A program made the translations under genes and the position numbers. The notes under the pieces are model-generated. The model did not search any database and was not told the origin of the DNA. It saw nothing but the letters and a program-made list of their open reading frames with translations. DNA of 64,000 nucleotides from Clostridium zeae (GTDB lineage Bacteria > Bacillota > Clostridia > Clostridiales > Clostridiaceae): assembly GCF_017312485.1 (NCBI RefSeq), contig NZ_BMBA01000003.1:341463-405462 (forward strand), given 5' to 3'. Below, in pieces: positions 56,607 through 64,000 of the stretch (positions are counted from its first letter, which is position 1; every line of letters begins with the position of its first letter).

Positions 56607-58049
56607 TTATTGTTTCTGATGCCTTAATAACCGTATAGCTGAAAAATACACCATCAAATCAAAGCTTACATTAAACATAAACAGATGCTTTGAAATATCA
56701 GCATCTCCTGCACCCAGTGCAGATACAAATATTTGAGATACTCCTACTAAAAAAACAAATACAAATACTTCCTCTATTAGTTGTGCCTTCGTATCTTTTT
56801 TAGTCCTGTACGACATGTAATCATTAATAGCAAAAATAAAATAAATTATTATTAGAAATATTGTAAATCCAATATTATGAGGTAAATACTTACTCTTAAG
56901 ATAACTATATAATGAAAAAAAACTACTTCTTTCTCCAAAGCTTTTCCCTGCAGATTTTTCGTAATTCCCCAATTCATCTGGTTTTATACTATATGCATTT
57001 TCGGAGGCTATACTCATAATTTTGCCAAATGCTCTTGGATTCTTTGCATAATATTTTAATATAGACCCAAAAGAATATTTAGAGTAAAACTCATTCATTA
57101 ATTTATTATCATTCGGATCTATCACAGGCATTGATTTATAAAAAATGTTTCCCGCCAATATAGAATACTGACTATTAATACCAAATTCATTTAGAATTTT
57201 TTCTGGATCAACTTCATTTAAAAGTACGCCTCTAGTCATGGAATGGTATCTATTTATATAATCAAAAGGCCCTACTATGGAAAAATAAAATATAGCAGAG
57301 GATACTAAAAATGTACCTGTTAAAACCTTTATAGTTTGCCTGATGTTTTTATCATTTGTTATCATAAGTAATCTTAAAAGAACCAAACAATATAATATTC
57401 CTATTGGTGCAAGTTGTTGTTTAGATCCTATAAAAATTAAAGATATAATAGAAAATAATATTAGATATTTAGTATTAAGCTTATTAAAAGTATATATGTA
57501 AAGCAACAAACCTATACTTAATAAAAAGAAGCTTAGATTTACCGCTTCTCCATAAAATGAATTAAAATAAGCAATATAACTGGTATCGCAAAATATTAAA
57601 ACAAATAATAAAACAACTAAAAGTTTATATCGCTTTAACTCTATATCTATTATTAAAGATTTAATAATAAAATAAGCTGCAAAATCCATAGTAATAACAT
57701 AAAGTATAGCTAAGTATTTTATATCGAAAATATATCCATCCTTTAGTATTTCATTTAAAAACAAAGCAATTCTTATTAGTATTGCTTGAGTTGATAAAAG
57801 CATCATACCATTTTCGTTATAGTATTTATAAATGCCGTAATACCTGTTAAAATATCCAAAAAAAATATCATTATCGTTATTTGAAAGATGATAAAGCCCA
57901 CTTTGACTTATAATTCTATAAAAGTCTCCATTGTCTGCAACTCCTATTACAGGTTCCTTAAATAATGTGCAAATGCATATTAAAGATATTAAAATAATAG
58001 AAAGCCAAATAAATAGTGAATCACTTAGATTAATCCTAATTCTTCTCAT
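56607..58049 (-). CDS. Polytopic membrane protein, possible GT-C/WsfD-like glycosyltransferase (first gene of EPS operon)
   Basis: A 480-residue integral membrane protein with about ten hydrophobic segments. Near residue 35 in the first outer loop is GVADNGDFYRII, an acidic-loop pattern seen in WsfD-like hexose transferases. A large loop near 265-350 (FDYINRYHSMTRGVLLNEVD) is extracytoplasmic. It precedes the GGDEF gene by 67 bases. The likely role is adding or modifying sugars on the polymer from a lipid-linked donor. I am not sure of the family. Confidence 0.6.
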   Translation of the reverse strand: MRRIRINLSDSLFIWLSIILISLICICTLFKEPVIGVADNGDFYRIISQSGLYHLSNNDNDIFFGYFNRYYGIYKYYNENGMMLLSTQAILIRIALFLNEILKDGYIFDIKYLAILYVITMDFAAYFIIKSLIIDIELKRYKLLVVLLFVLIFCDTSYIAYFNSFYGEAVNLSFFLLSIGLLLYIYTFNKLNTKYLILFSIISLIFIGSKQQLAPIGILYCLVLLRLLMITNDKNIRQTIKVLTGTFLVSSAIFYFSIVGPFDYINRYHSMTRGVLLNEVDPEKILNEFGINSQYSILAGNIFYKSMPVIDPNDNKLMNEFYSKYSFGSILKYYAKNPRAFGKIMSIASENAYSIKPDELGNYEKSAGKSFGERSSFFSLYSYLKSKYLPHNIGFTIFLIIIYFIFAINDYMSYRTKKDTKAQLIEEVFVFVFLVGVSQIFVSALGAGDADISKHLFMFNVSFDLMVYFSAIRLLRHQKQ

Positions 58050-58260
58050 GTTTTCCTCTTTGAAGGATTACTATGTAAAAACATAACTTATACTTTTTAA
58101 ATAATCATGACTATCAATAATTAATTGATAGGTACAAATTAGATTTTTCTAGAAAACCTTATGTCAATCTATTTAATAATTAGAATACTATTGGTGCATC
58201 TTTATTATTATTCCTTTTTATTTCATAGACATTCCAGTCAATAAATTCCATAAAATTATT
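58050..58260 (-). other. Leader of the EPS operon
   Basis: About 210 AT-rich bases before the first EPS gene. I looked for a c-di-GMP riboswitch and found none, and no strong promoter pair stands out. Confidence 0.3.
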
Positions 58261-58300
58261 AAAAAGCTCGCTGAAGTGCTCTTCTTCAGCGAGCTTTTTT
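58261..58300. terminator. Intrinsic terminator of the MCP-like gene
   Basis: Arms AAAAAGCTCGCTGAAG and CTTCAGCGAGCTTTTTT; the stem core GCTCGCTGA resembles the terminators near 9650 and 11900. A partial dispersed repeat (ACGCATCTGCC) follows. Confidence 0.85.
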
Positions 58301-58377
58301 TACGCATCTGCCTCTCTAGATACATATGCATTTAAAAAATCAATTAATATATTACACTTCCTGAGGAAGTTTATTCA

Positions 58378-59910
58378 TTACACTATTTTAATGTCCAATC
58401 CTAGAACACCTGTTATTTTGTCTTTATTATCTTTTATTGGAACTGACACAGTTACACAAGGATTCTTAGTTATTGAAGAGATATACTTATCTGATATGTA
58501 TTCTTTTCCTTCAATACTTGCTAAAAACCACTTTCTGCTACGTGCGTTTACTATTCCATTTGTTGGATTAGAATAAATAAATTTCCCTTTTGAATCATTT
58601 GTCCATATTGCTTCAATAAATGTATTTGCAAAAAGAATGTTATCTAACATTGCTTTATGTTCTCCTTTATCTAAATTAGAAAAACTTGTTTTGCTAAGTA
58701 GCTCTACATTTACTAATTTTAAAGCTTTTTTACATATCTCATATATTAATTCTTTTGTATCATCGTCTTTTGAGTCACGTATAGTATTGTGCTCGATTGA
58801 GCTTACGTATTGTATAAGTCCTTTACTAAGCTCCTCCAATGACATAGTTCTTCCTACTTGTTCATTTATCCCTTTATATAATAACTTAAAGCCATCCTTC
58901 ACTTCTTTTGAACTATTTTCTAAATATATACTCTTAGTTTTAATATCTCTTGTAAAATCATATTGCCTGTTTGTAAGCTTTAATATAATATCTATCTGCT
59001 TATCAACAGAATTTAAAGAATCATTTATCTGAGAAAGACCATATCCAATATGTTGAGAATAAGAAAACCCTGCGCTTATTAATTCTACATCTTTACTTAC
59101 TATCTTTGTAACATCCTCAATTGATTTCTTTATAGAATTAATCAGTTTATATATTGAGCTAACAGCTTCATTACTATTCTTAGATAGTTTTTCTATCTCA
59201 GTTGCAACTACTCCAAAGCTCCTGCCAAATTCCCCTGCTTTTGCTGATTCTATAGTTGCATTTAAAGCAAGTAAATTGGTTTGCTTTGCAAATCCACTTA
59301 CAGTGTTTAATATGTAATTTATCTCTTCCGAAGTATTATTAAGTTCATTAACAATACTTTTAGTTCTTGAAGATGATTCATTTACTTCTTCAACAATCTT
59401 AACTAACTCTTCAACCACAGATAAGTTTTCTTGTATGCTAGTTGTAGAATTATTGTTTATATCTAGCAAATCATTTGATGCTTCGATGATCTTTTTTACC
59501 ATATTTAATATTTCATTTATATCTTCAACTGTTTCTTTTACTTTCTCAGCACTATCATCATTTATGCACCCTATTTTTTCTGCTTCTTGATATAGATTTT
59601 GCATAAATTCATTGTTATCTACAACCGAATCAGACAGTTCACCTGATACCGCTGATATTTGAGCAGAAGTTACTTCTACCTCATAATTAAATTTTGAAAG
59701 TCTGTCTATTATACCATTAGTAACTTCAACTAAATTCTTCTTAGCTAATCCCCTATTACCTAATTGTATTTTCTCAGGTATACAGCCTTCCTTAATATTG
59801 GTTAAAGCCCCTCTCACTTGCTCAATGCTTCTTGATTGATTAATATATTTGTACATTAATCCTAGGTTAAGCAATATTAAACCTACTAATACTACTATAA
59901 GTACAATCAT
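58378..59910 (-). CDS. Methyl-accepting chemotaxis-like protein with C-terminal Cache-like domain
   Basis: A 510-residue protein. I use the ATG at 59910 (MIVLIVVLVGLILLN), preceded by AAGGGGG; a longer frame would put 43 unlikely residues before the membrane helix. After one N-terminal helix comes an MCP signalling domain with its hairpin tip near residue 205 (AKQTNLLALNATIESAKAGE, then GRSFGVVATEIEKLSKNSNEA). The C-terminal 100 residues (IEAIWTNDSKGKFIYSNPTN, KWFLASIEGKEYISDKYISS) resemble a Cache/PAS-like ligand-binding domain. No periplasmic sensor is present, so the sensor appears to be cytoplasmic. Confidence 0.82.
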   Translation of the reverse strand: MIVLIVVLVGLILLNLGLMYKYINQSRSIEQVRGALTNIKEGCIPEKIQLGNRGLAKKNLVEVTNGIIDRLSKFNYEVEVTSAQISAVSGELSDSVVDNNEFMQNLYQEAEKIGCINDDSAEKVKETVEDINEILNMVKKIIEASNDLLDINNNSTTSIQENLSVVEELVKIVEEVNESSSRTKSIVNELNNTSEEINYILNTVSGFAKQTNLLALNATIESAKAGEFGRSFGVVATEIEKLSKNSNEAVSSIYKLINSIKKSIEDVTKIVSKDVELISAGFSYSQHIGYGLSQINDSLNSVDKQIDIILKLTNRQYDFTRDIKTKSIYLENSSKEVKDGFKLLYKGINEQVGRTMSLEELSKGLIQYVSSIEHNTIRDSKDDDTKELIYEICKKALKLVNVELLSKTSFSNLDKGEHKAMLDNILFANTFIEAIWTNDSKGKFIYSNPTNGIVNARSRKWFLASIEGKEYISDKYISSITKNPCVTVSVPIKDNKDKITGVLGLDIKIV

Positions 59911-59989
59911 ATTATAGCCCCCTTCATATGCTTCAAAAATAAAACATAATTTTAAGCAAAATTTATATGTATAATTTTCTATACAATAA

Positions 59990-60026
59990 AAGGGCAAAAC
60001 CTCACTACTAGTGAGGCTTCGCCCTT
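59990..60026 (-). terminator. Intrinsic terminator of ribD-ribBA
   Basis: A stem AAGGGC/GCCCTT with an inner CCTCAC/GTGAGG pair and a TTTTATT tail on the minus strand. Confidence 0.8.
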
Positions 60027-60112
60027 GAAGCTCAAACATTTATGTTTAATTTTTATATTATACAAATTGTATAACAAATCCGTAAAGTTTACCATAATAA
60101 TTTGAAAGTATT

Positions 60113-61300
60113 TTAGTATAAATGTCCCATTTTTTCTTTTTTTGTTTTAAAATATCTTGCATTATGGAGATTTGTATCCATTATTAACGGAACTCTCTCT
60201 ACTACTTCTATTCCATGTCCCTTTAATCCGACTAACTTTTTAGGATTATTAGTCATAAGCCTTATCTTTTTTACTTTCAATTCACTCAGTATTTGAGCTC
60301 CTATTCCATAATCTCTCATATCTGCTGGGAAACCTAAAGCTATATTCGCTTCCTCAGTATCCAATCCCTCTTCTTGAAGTTTATAAGCCTTTATTTTATT
60401 TATTAGACCTATTCCTCTTCCCTCTTGTCTAAGATATAGAAGAACTCCCTTTCCTTCTTTTTCTATTGTGTTTAAAGCTGCTGCCAACTGTTCTCCACAA
60501 TCACATTTCAATGAATGGAAGGCATCTCCAGTAAGACATTCTGAATGTACTCTCACTAAAACCTTATCCTCTTCATTTATTTCACCCTTTACTAAAGCAA
60601 CATGATGTTCTCCATTCAATCTGTTAACGAATCCAACCATTCTGAAATCGCCATAATCTGTTGGGAGATTAGCCTCTGCTTCCTTAGTAACATAACATTC
60701 ACGTTCTCTTCTATATGCAATCAACTCTTCAATTGATACAATGCTTAATTGATATTTTTCAGCTAATTCTTTAATATCATTTAAATTTGATAAAGTACCA
60801 TCTTCATTTAATATCTGTGTTATAACTGCTGAAGGATAACTATCTGATAACATTGCTATATCAACAGCAGCTTCTAGATTATCAGCTCTTTTTAATACTC
60901 CACCATTAATTGCTTTACGAGGAAATATACTTCCTGGTATCCTAAAGTTTCTTCTAGTCTCTCCTTGTTTTATTAACATTTTTATAGTTGTTGCCTTATC
61001 CTCTGCAGTTACTCCACTAGAAGTACTCTCATGATCCAATGAAATAGAATATTCATCTCTACCTTTAATACCACTTCCATCCACTAACTTAGGTAGATTC
61101 AACTCTTCAAATCGATCTTCTTTAAGAGCTACATAAATAATTCCTGAACCATGCTTAGTCATAAAATTAATATTTTCTTTAGTAATATTGTCTGATATGG
61201 TTAATAGAACTCCACTATTTTCTTCATTCTCATCATCAACCAATATTATTGACTTTCCATTCTTTATCTCTTCTATTGCTTCATTAATCTTTGTAAACAT
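60113..61300 (-). CDS. RibBA-like protein: degenerate DHBP synthase domain fused to intact GTP cyclohydrolase II
   Basis: A 395-residue fusion with the RibBA layout. The C-terminal half is an intact-looking GTP cyclohydrolase II: zinc cysteines 255, 266 and 268 (SECLTGDAFHSLKCDC), LRQEGRGIGLINKIKAYKLQ and RDYGIGAQIL. The N-terminal half has the 3,4-dihydroxy-2-butanone 4-phosphate synthase fold but lacks key residues: DDEDRENEGD of active enzymes reads DDENEENSGV (22-31), RPGH becomes IPGS (121-124) and GHTEA becomes DNLEA (140-144), so both metal-binding histidines are lost. I expect formation of the diaminopyrimidine product from GTP but no DHBP. Second gene after the ribD-like gene, 106 bases downstream. 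Confidence 0.88.
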   Translation of the reverse strand: MFTKINEAIEEIKNGKSIILVDDENEENSGVLLTISDNITKENINFMTKHGSGIIYVALKEDRFEELNLPKLVDGSGIKGRDEYSISLDHESTSSGVTAEDKATTIKMLIKQGETRRNFRIPGSIFPRKAINGGVLKRADNLEAAVDIAMLSDSYPSAVITQILNEDGTLSNLNDIKELAEKYQLSIVSIEELIAYRRERECYVTKEAEANLPTDYGDFRMVGFVNRLNGEHHVALVKGEINEEDKVLVRVHSECLTGDAFHSLKCDCGEQLAAALNTIEKEGKGVLLYLRQEGRGIGLINKIKAYKLQEEGLDTEEANIALGFPADMRDYGIGAQILSELKVKKIRLMTNNPKKLVGLKGHGIEVVERVPLIMDTNLHNARYFKTKKEKMGHLY

Positions 61301-61321
61301 ATTTTCCTCCTCTATATTATT

Positions 61322-61350
61322 TAATTATAGAACTTGTGAAAAATGTTCTA
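61322..61350 (-). other. Hairpin between the ribD-like and ribBA-like genes
   Basis: A perfect 9-bp stem TTATAGAAC/GTTCTATAA around an AT-rich loop in the intergenic space, without a T-run. It may be an mRNA processing or stability element. Confidence 0.35.
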
Positions 61351-61406
61351 TAACTAATTCTTTTATATCCTTTTAATATTTATATTGCTTTTATGGAATC
61401 TTTTGT

Positions 61407-62495
61407 TCAATCTATATAGCCTTTAAATATCACATCATCACCTATAATTTGGTGAGTCACTCTACTGAGTCTTATAGCATCATTCATCTTTTCTATTCCT
61501 ACTCCACCAACTGGAGTAACAGCGTCTTTACCACCGATTATCTTCGGTGCTATTGCGGCATAAACTTTATTTACCACTCTACTCTCAAAGGCAGATGCTA
61601 ATAAGGAGCTTCCTCCTTCTATATATAAGGAATCTATATTCCTTTCACCTAATGCCTTCACTATATCCTCAAATTGCATCTTACCTTGTTTCTCTCTTAG
61701 TTTTATTATATCGACACCACAGTTCTTCAATTGCTCTTCTTTTTCTATAGTAATATTTTCTGATGCTATTATCAGTGTCCTTGTATTAGCATCAACTTTT
61801 AATATATTAGAATCCAAAGGAATATCCCCATACTTTGACACTATAACTCTTAGCGGATTTGATATAACAACCCCTTCTAACCTAGTAGTTAGCAAAGGAT
61901 TATCTAGCCTTACAGTATTTTCTCCCACCATTATAGCAGCCACTCTCTGCCTTAAATGATGCACAAATTCTAAACTTTTCTCGCTACTTATCCATTTTGA
62001 GTCACCAGTTCTACTTGCTAGTTTACCATCTAAAGTCATAGCCCACTTTGTAAATACAAAAGGTGTTCCTGTATTTATATAATGAGCATATATTTCATTC
62101 AATTCCTCGCATTCATCCTTTAAAATACCATACTCTATATCTATACCTAATGGCTTAAATACTTCTTCAGCTTTTCCACTTCTACCAGCTCTAGGATTAG
62201 GTATTCCTATATATATTTTCTTTATCCCACTATTTAAAATAAAAGAAATATATTCATTACTTTCTTCATCAATTTCAGGTTCAATATTTATAAAAAGTTC
62301 ACTGTCTCTAGTATCTTCATAAGAACTTTTTATTGCCATTATTTCTGCTTTTTCACCACCAAAAGACTTATGCCACCCTTGTCCTATTATTTTTTCTTTC
62401 TTAACTAATATTGCTCCAACTAGAGGATCTGGATTTACAAAACCACTTCCCCTATTAGCAATATCAATAGCCTTATTCATATATACTTCTCTCAT
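61407..62495 (-). CDS. RibD-like protein: degenerate deaminase domain fused to intact reductase
   Basis: A 362-residue protein with the RibD layout. Start at 62495 (MREVYMNKAIDIANRG) after AAAGGA; an ATG at 62507 touches the site. The N-terminal deaminase keeps its fold (DPLVGAILVK) but lacks all three zinc ligands: HAE reads KAE (49-51) and EPC...TPPC reads EPEIDEESNEY (72-82). The reductase half looks intact (TKWAMTLDGKLASRTGDSKW, EGGSSLLASAF, APKIIGG). Deamination is therefore not expected, but reduction of a ribosyl to a ribityl side chain is possible. First gene of the pair; no FMN riboswitch is seen upstream. Confidence 0.87.
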   Translation of the reverse strand: MREVYMNKAIDIANRGSGFVNPDPLVGAILVKKEKIIGQGWHKSFGGEKAEIMAIKSSYEDTRDSELFINIEPEIDEESNEYISFILNSGIKKIYIGIPNPRAGRSGKAEEVFKPLGIDIEYGILKDECEELNEIYAHYINTGTPFVFTKWAMTLDGKLASRTGDSKWISSEKSLEFVHHLRQRVAAIMVGENTVRLDNPLLTTRLEGVVISNPLRVIVSKYGDIPLDSNILKVDANTRTLIIASENITIEKEEQLKNCGVDIIKLREKQGKMQFEDIVKALGERNIDSLYIEGGSSLLASAFESRVVNKVYAAIAPKIIGGKDAVTPVGGVGIEKMNDAIRLSRVTHQIIGDDVIFKGYID

Positions 62496-62876
62496 AAATA
62501 TACACATCCTTTTTACACTATGGGAAAAAACTTACCTTTATCAATTAACAAATCTATTATTTCCATAATTAACTTCAATATTTATAAATGTTCAATGTTT
62601 AGATAATTAGTATTTTGAAACTTCAATTTTCTAATTTATTATGTATAAATTTATCATAGCATCTACTGAACGTCAATATTAATTAATAATAATTATTATT
62701 TATTTTAAACTTTAGTATTTTTTTATGACCCTGCATTTTCAGAACATAGTAAAGAAACTCTTGAAATCAATACATTCTTCTTTTCTATTCTTTAATTTAT
62801 ATTATCTTTTAAGGCTATTACACATACTTATTCACAGATATGCCCTAAATATAATTTCTTTGTATGATAAAAAACA
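62496..62876. other. AT-rich intergenic stretch upstream of the ribD-like gene
   Basis: About 380 bases. It lacks the G-rich conserved core of an FMN riboswitch. I see no ORF with a ribosome site and no clear promoter pair. Confidence 0.35.
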
Positions 62877-62926
62877 AATTACCATAATAAAGTATTAACC
62901 TCTTATAATACTTTATTATGGTAATT
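62877..62926 (-). terminator. Terminator of the 36-residue membrane peptide (21-bp perfect stem)
   Basis: Arms 62877-62897 and 62906-62926 pair perfectly over 21 bases around an eight-base loop; a TTTGTTTTTT tail follows on the minus strand. The stem is unusually long for a terminator. Confidence 0.7.
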
Positions 62927-63004
62927 CACCAATATATGTATCTGTAAATAAACTTTTTTATACTAACTTAAATAAATCACTTATCCATTAAGAAAATCAC
63001 TTTA

Positions 63005-63115
63005 TTATTGAAAGATTGCAATTATCATACCTATTACACAAATAATTATCACTATTATATCAAACATAATAGAGGTTTTACCTATATTACCACTTTGACC
63101 ACTGTACTTATTCAT
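63005..63115 (-). CDS. 36-residue single-span membrane peptide
   Basis: A 36-codon ORF beginning MNKYSGQSGNIGKTS, preceded by GGGGGATAG. Residues 18-35 form one very hydrophobic helix (FDIIVIIICVIGMIIAIF). It ends with two tandem stop codons. No family recognised. It is divergent from the collagen-like exosporium-type gene and may be expressed in sporulation, but there is no direct evidence. Confidence 0.6.
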   Translation of the reverse strand: MNKYSGQSGNIGKTSIMFDIIVIIICVIGMIIAIFQ

Positions 63116-63260
63116 AGCTATCCCCCACTCTAAGTTATTAATTGGATATAACTCTATGATATATTAAAAAGATTAATATTAGCTTACGGAAACCTTAAAA
63201 TTTTCTTAAGTATTTCCTAATTAAACTCATCTATTTTTACTGTCAATCTTGATTTAAGTA

Positions 63261-63287
63261 CACATATTAATTAAGTTACATATTATA
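63261..63287 (+). promoter_or_regulatory. Possible sigma-K promoter of the collagen-like gene
   Basis: CATATTATA (63279-63287) fits the -10 pattern CATANNNTA, and an AC dinucleotide 17 bases upstream fits the -35. About 55 bases before the start codon. Confidence 0.4.
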
Positions 63288-63340
63288 TTTAAGGTTACAA
63301 ATTATTTATGTAATTAATTTAATATAAAGGAGAGGATTAT

Positions 63341-64000
63341 GTGCCCATAATAAAGATTAATCCTACTCAGGACACTTTTGTAGATAGCTATTGTTCAGAT
63401 ACTAACTATTGTTGCAGTCAAGACTTGTATATAGGTTTAACCGAAAGCAATACTTTCAATTGCAAGTACTTTAGAAGTTTATTAGAATTCGATATCAATC
63501 AAAGTGTTCCATCTGGAAAAACAATACTAGAAGCTAGATTAAATCTTTTCGTATTTAAGAAACAAAAATTAGATGCTCAATTATCACCGCAAATTGTACA
63601 GATTTACTCAAATTTAAATAATTTTTCTCAATGTGAGACCACTTGGAATAATGCTCCTAATATAGAGAGTACACCTTATCAATCTACAATAACAGACCTA
63701 GATATAAACAATTTTATCTCTATAGATATAACCGGACTCGTGTCAAATTGGTACAATAGAATAATTCCTAACTTCGGAATAACATTACTTGGATTAGAAA
63801 ACAACCATCACTCCCTAATAGGCTTTAGATCATCAAAATATCAAATACCAAATAGAAGACCTCTTCTTGTAATAAAATATTCTAACTGTGTACCAACAGG
63901 ACCAATATGTTGCACTGGTCCAACAGGTGCAACTGGACCTACCGGTTTAACTGGAGTAACCGGTGCTACTGGAGCCACTGGCCCTACTGGTTTAACTGGT
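63341..64000 (+). CDS. Collagen-like exosporium-type protein with N-terminal DNRLRE-type domain (3' end outside window)
   Basis: A GTG start at 63341 (VPIIKINPTQDTFVD) follows AAAGGAGAGG; the overlapping ATG two bases earlier hits a stop codon at once. The frame is open to the edge (220 codons seen). Residues 1-185 resemble a DNRLRE-type beta-sandwich (TFVDSYCSDTNYCCSQDLYI, LLEFDINQSVP, WNNAPNI). From about residue 190 come collagen-like Gly-X-X triplets rich in GPTG, GATG and GLTG. Such proteins form the hair-like nap of clostridial and Bacillus exosporia (BclA type). Cysteines are unusually many (at least eight). Late mother-cell expression is inferred. Confidence 0.83.
   Translation, partial: MPIIKINPTQDTFVDSYCSDTNYCCSQDLYIGLTESNTFNCKYFRSLLEFDINQSVPSGKTILEARLNLFVFKKQKLDAQLSPQIVQIYSNLNNFSQCETTWNNAPNIESTPYQSTITDLDINNFISIDITGLVSNWYNRIIPNFGITLLGLENNHHSLIGFRSSKYQIPNRRPLLVIKYSNCVPTGPICCTGPTGATGPTGLTGVTGATGATGPTGLTG

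Noticed and set aside
58050..58260. c-di-GMP riboswitch in front of the exopolysaccharide operon
   Set aside because: No GEMM-type conserved segments were found on the minus strand.
62496..63004. FMN riboswitch before the ribD-like gene
   Set aside because: No AGGRUAU-type or GGGCAGGG core on either strand; the region is almost entirely A and T apart from the long palindrome.

Overview
The window is a low-GC, AT-rich chromosomal segment from a spore-forming, butyrate-producing clostridium, most likely Clostridium sensu stricto. The evidence is a ptb-buk pair, a YerC/TrpR-like regulator, a CdaA-CdaR pair, a SleB-type cell-wall hydrolase, a collagen-like exosporium-type protein with a sigma-K-like promoter, many AT-rich intrinsic terminators and GGAGG ribosome sites. 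I see no rRNA, tRNA, phage, transposase or CRISPR array. Both edges cut genes: a LevR-type regulator on the left and a collagen-like protein on the right.

Layout. 0-8.7 kb: the LevR-type PTS regulator, two Cof-type HAD phosphatases, a siroheme nitrite/sulfite reductase, a GH1 6-phospho-beta-glucosidase and a nitroreductase. 9-16.3 kb: a glmS ribozyme in front of a 53-codon ORF instead of glmS, msrB, a TPR/DUF5050 membrane protein, glmM and a three-gene ABC-2 exporter. 16.4-31 kb: an MFS exporter, a YhbD/bactofilin operon, yerC, an amino-acid ABC pair, an MIF-like tautomerase, AIM24, ptb-buk, a small siroheme protein with an FAD dehydrogenase, and cdaA-cdaR. 31-40.5 kb: a coiled-coil membrane protein, a SleB-like hydrolase, thioredoxin with a reductase that lacks NADPH motifs, iadA, a TPR membrane protein, an ECF sigma/anti-sigma pair and an MFS permease. 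40.9-50 kb: ptsI divergent from a sigma-54 activator with an HPr-like domain, a DbpA-type helicase and a double-kinase hybrid sensor. 50.4-58 kb: a zinc-ribbon protein and a five-gene exopolysaccharide operon. 58.4-64 kb: an MCP-like protein, a ribD-ribBA pair with degenerate N-terminal domains, a 36-residue membrane peptide and the collagen-like protein.

Five points stand out. (1) The ribD-ribBA pair has lost the zinc ligands of the deaminase and the metal-binding histidines of the DHBP synthase. The GTP cyclohydrolase II and reductase domains look intact, which suggests a branch that is not ordinary riboflavin synthesis. (2) A complete-looking glmS ribozyme precedes a 53-residue ORF closed by its own terminator. 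(3) ptsI has a textbook -24/-12 promoter. Three 17-bp TTGATA-N5-TATCAA palindromes lie between it and a divergent sigma-54 activator that carries an HPr domain with His15, forming a candidate PTS feedback circuit. (4) The exopolysaccharide operon combines a BcsB-like subunit and a family-2 synthase with a membrane GGDEF protein whose active site is lost but whose RxxD inhibitory site is kept. That is a PelD-type c-di-GMP receptor signature in a Bcs-like context. (5) The thioredoxin reductase looks like the ferredoxin-dependent, NADPH-independent type.

All functional calls come from reading the sequence. No database search was run.
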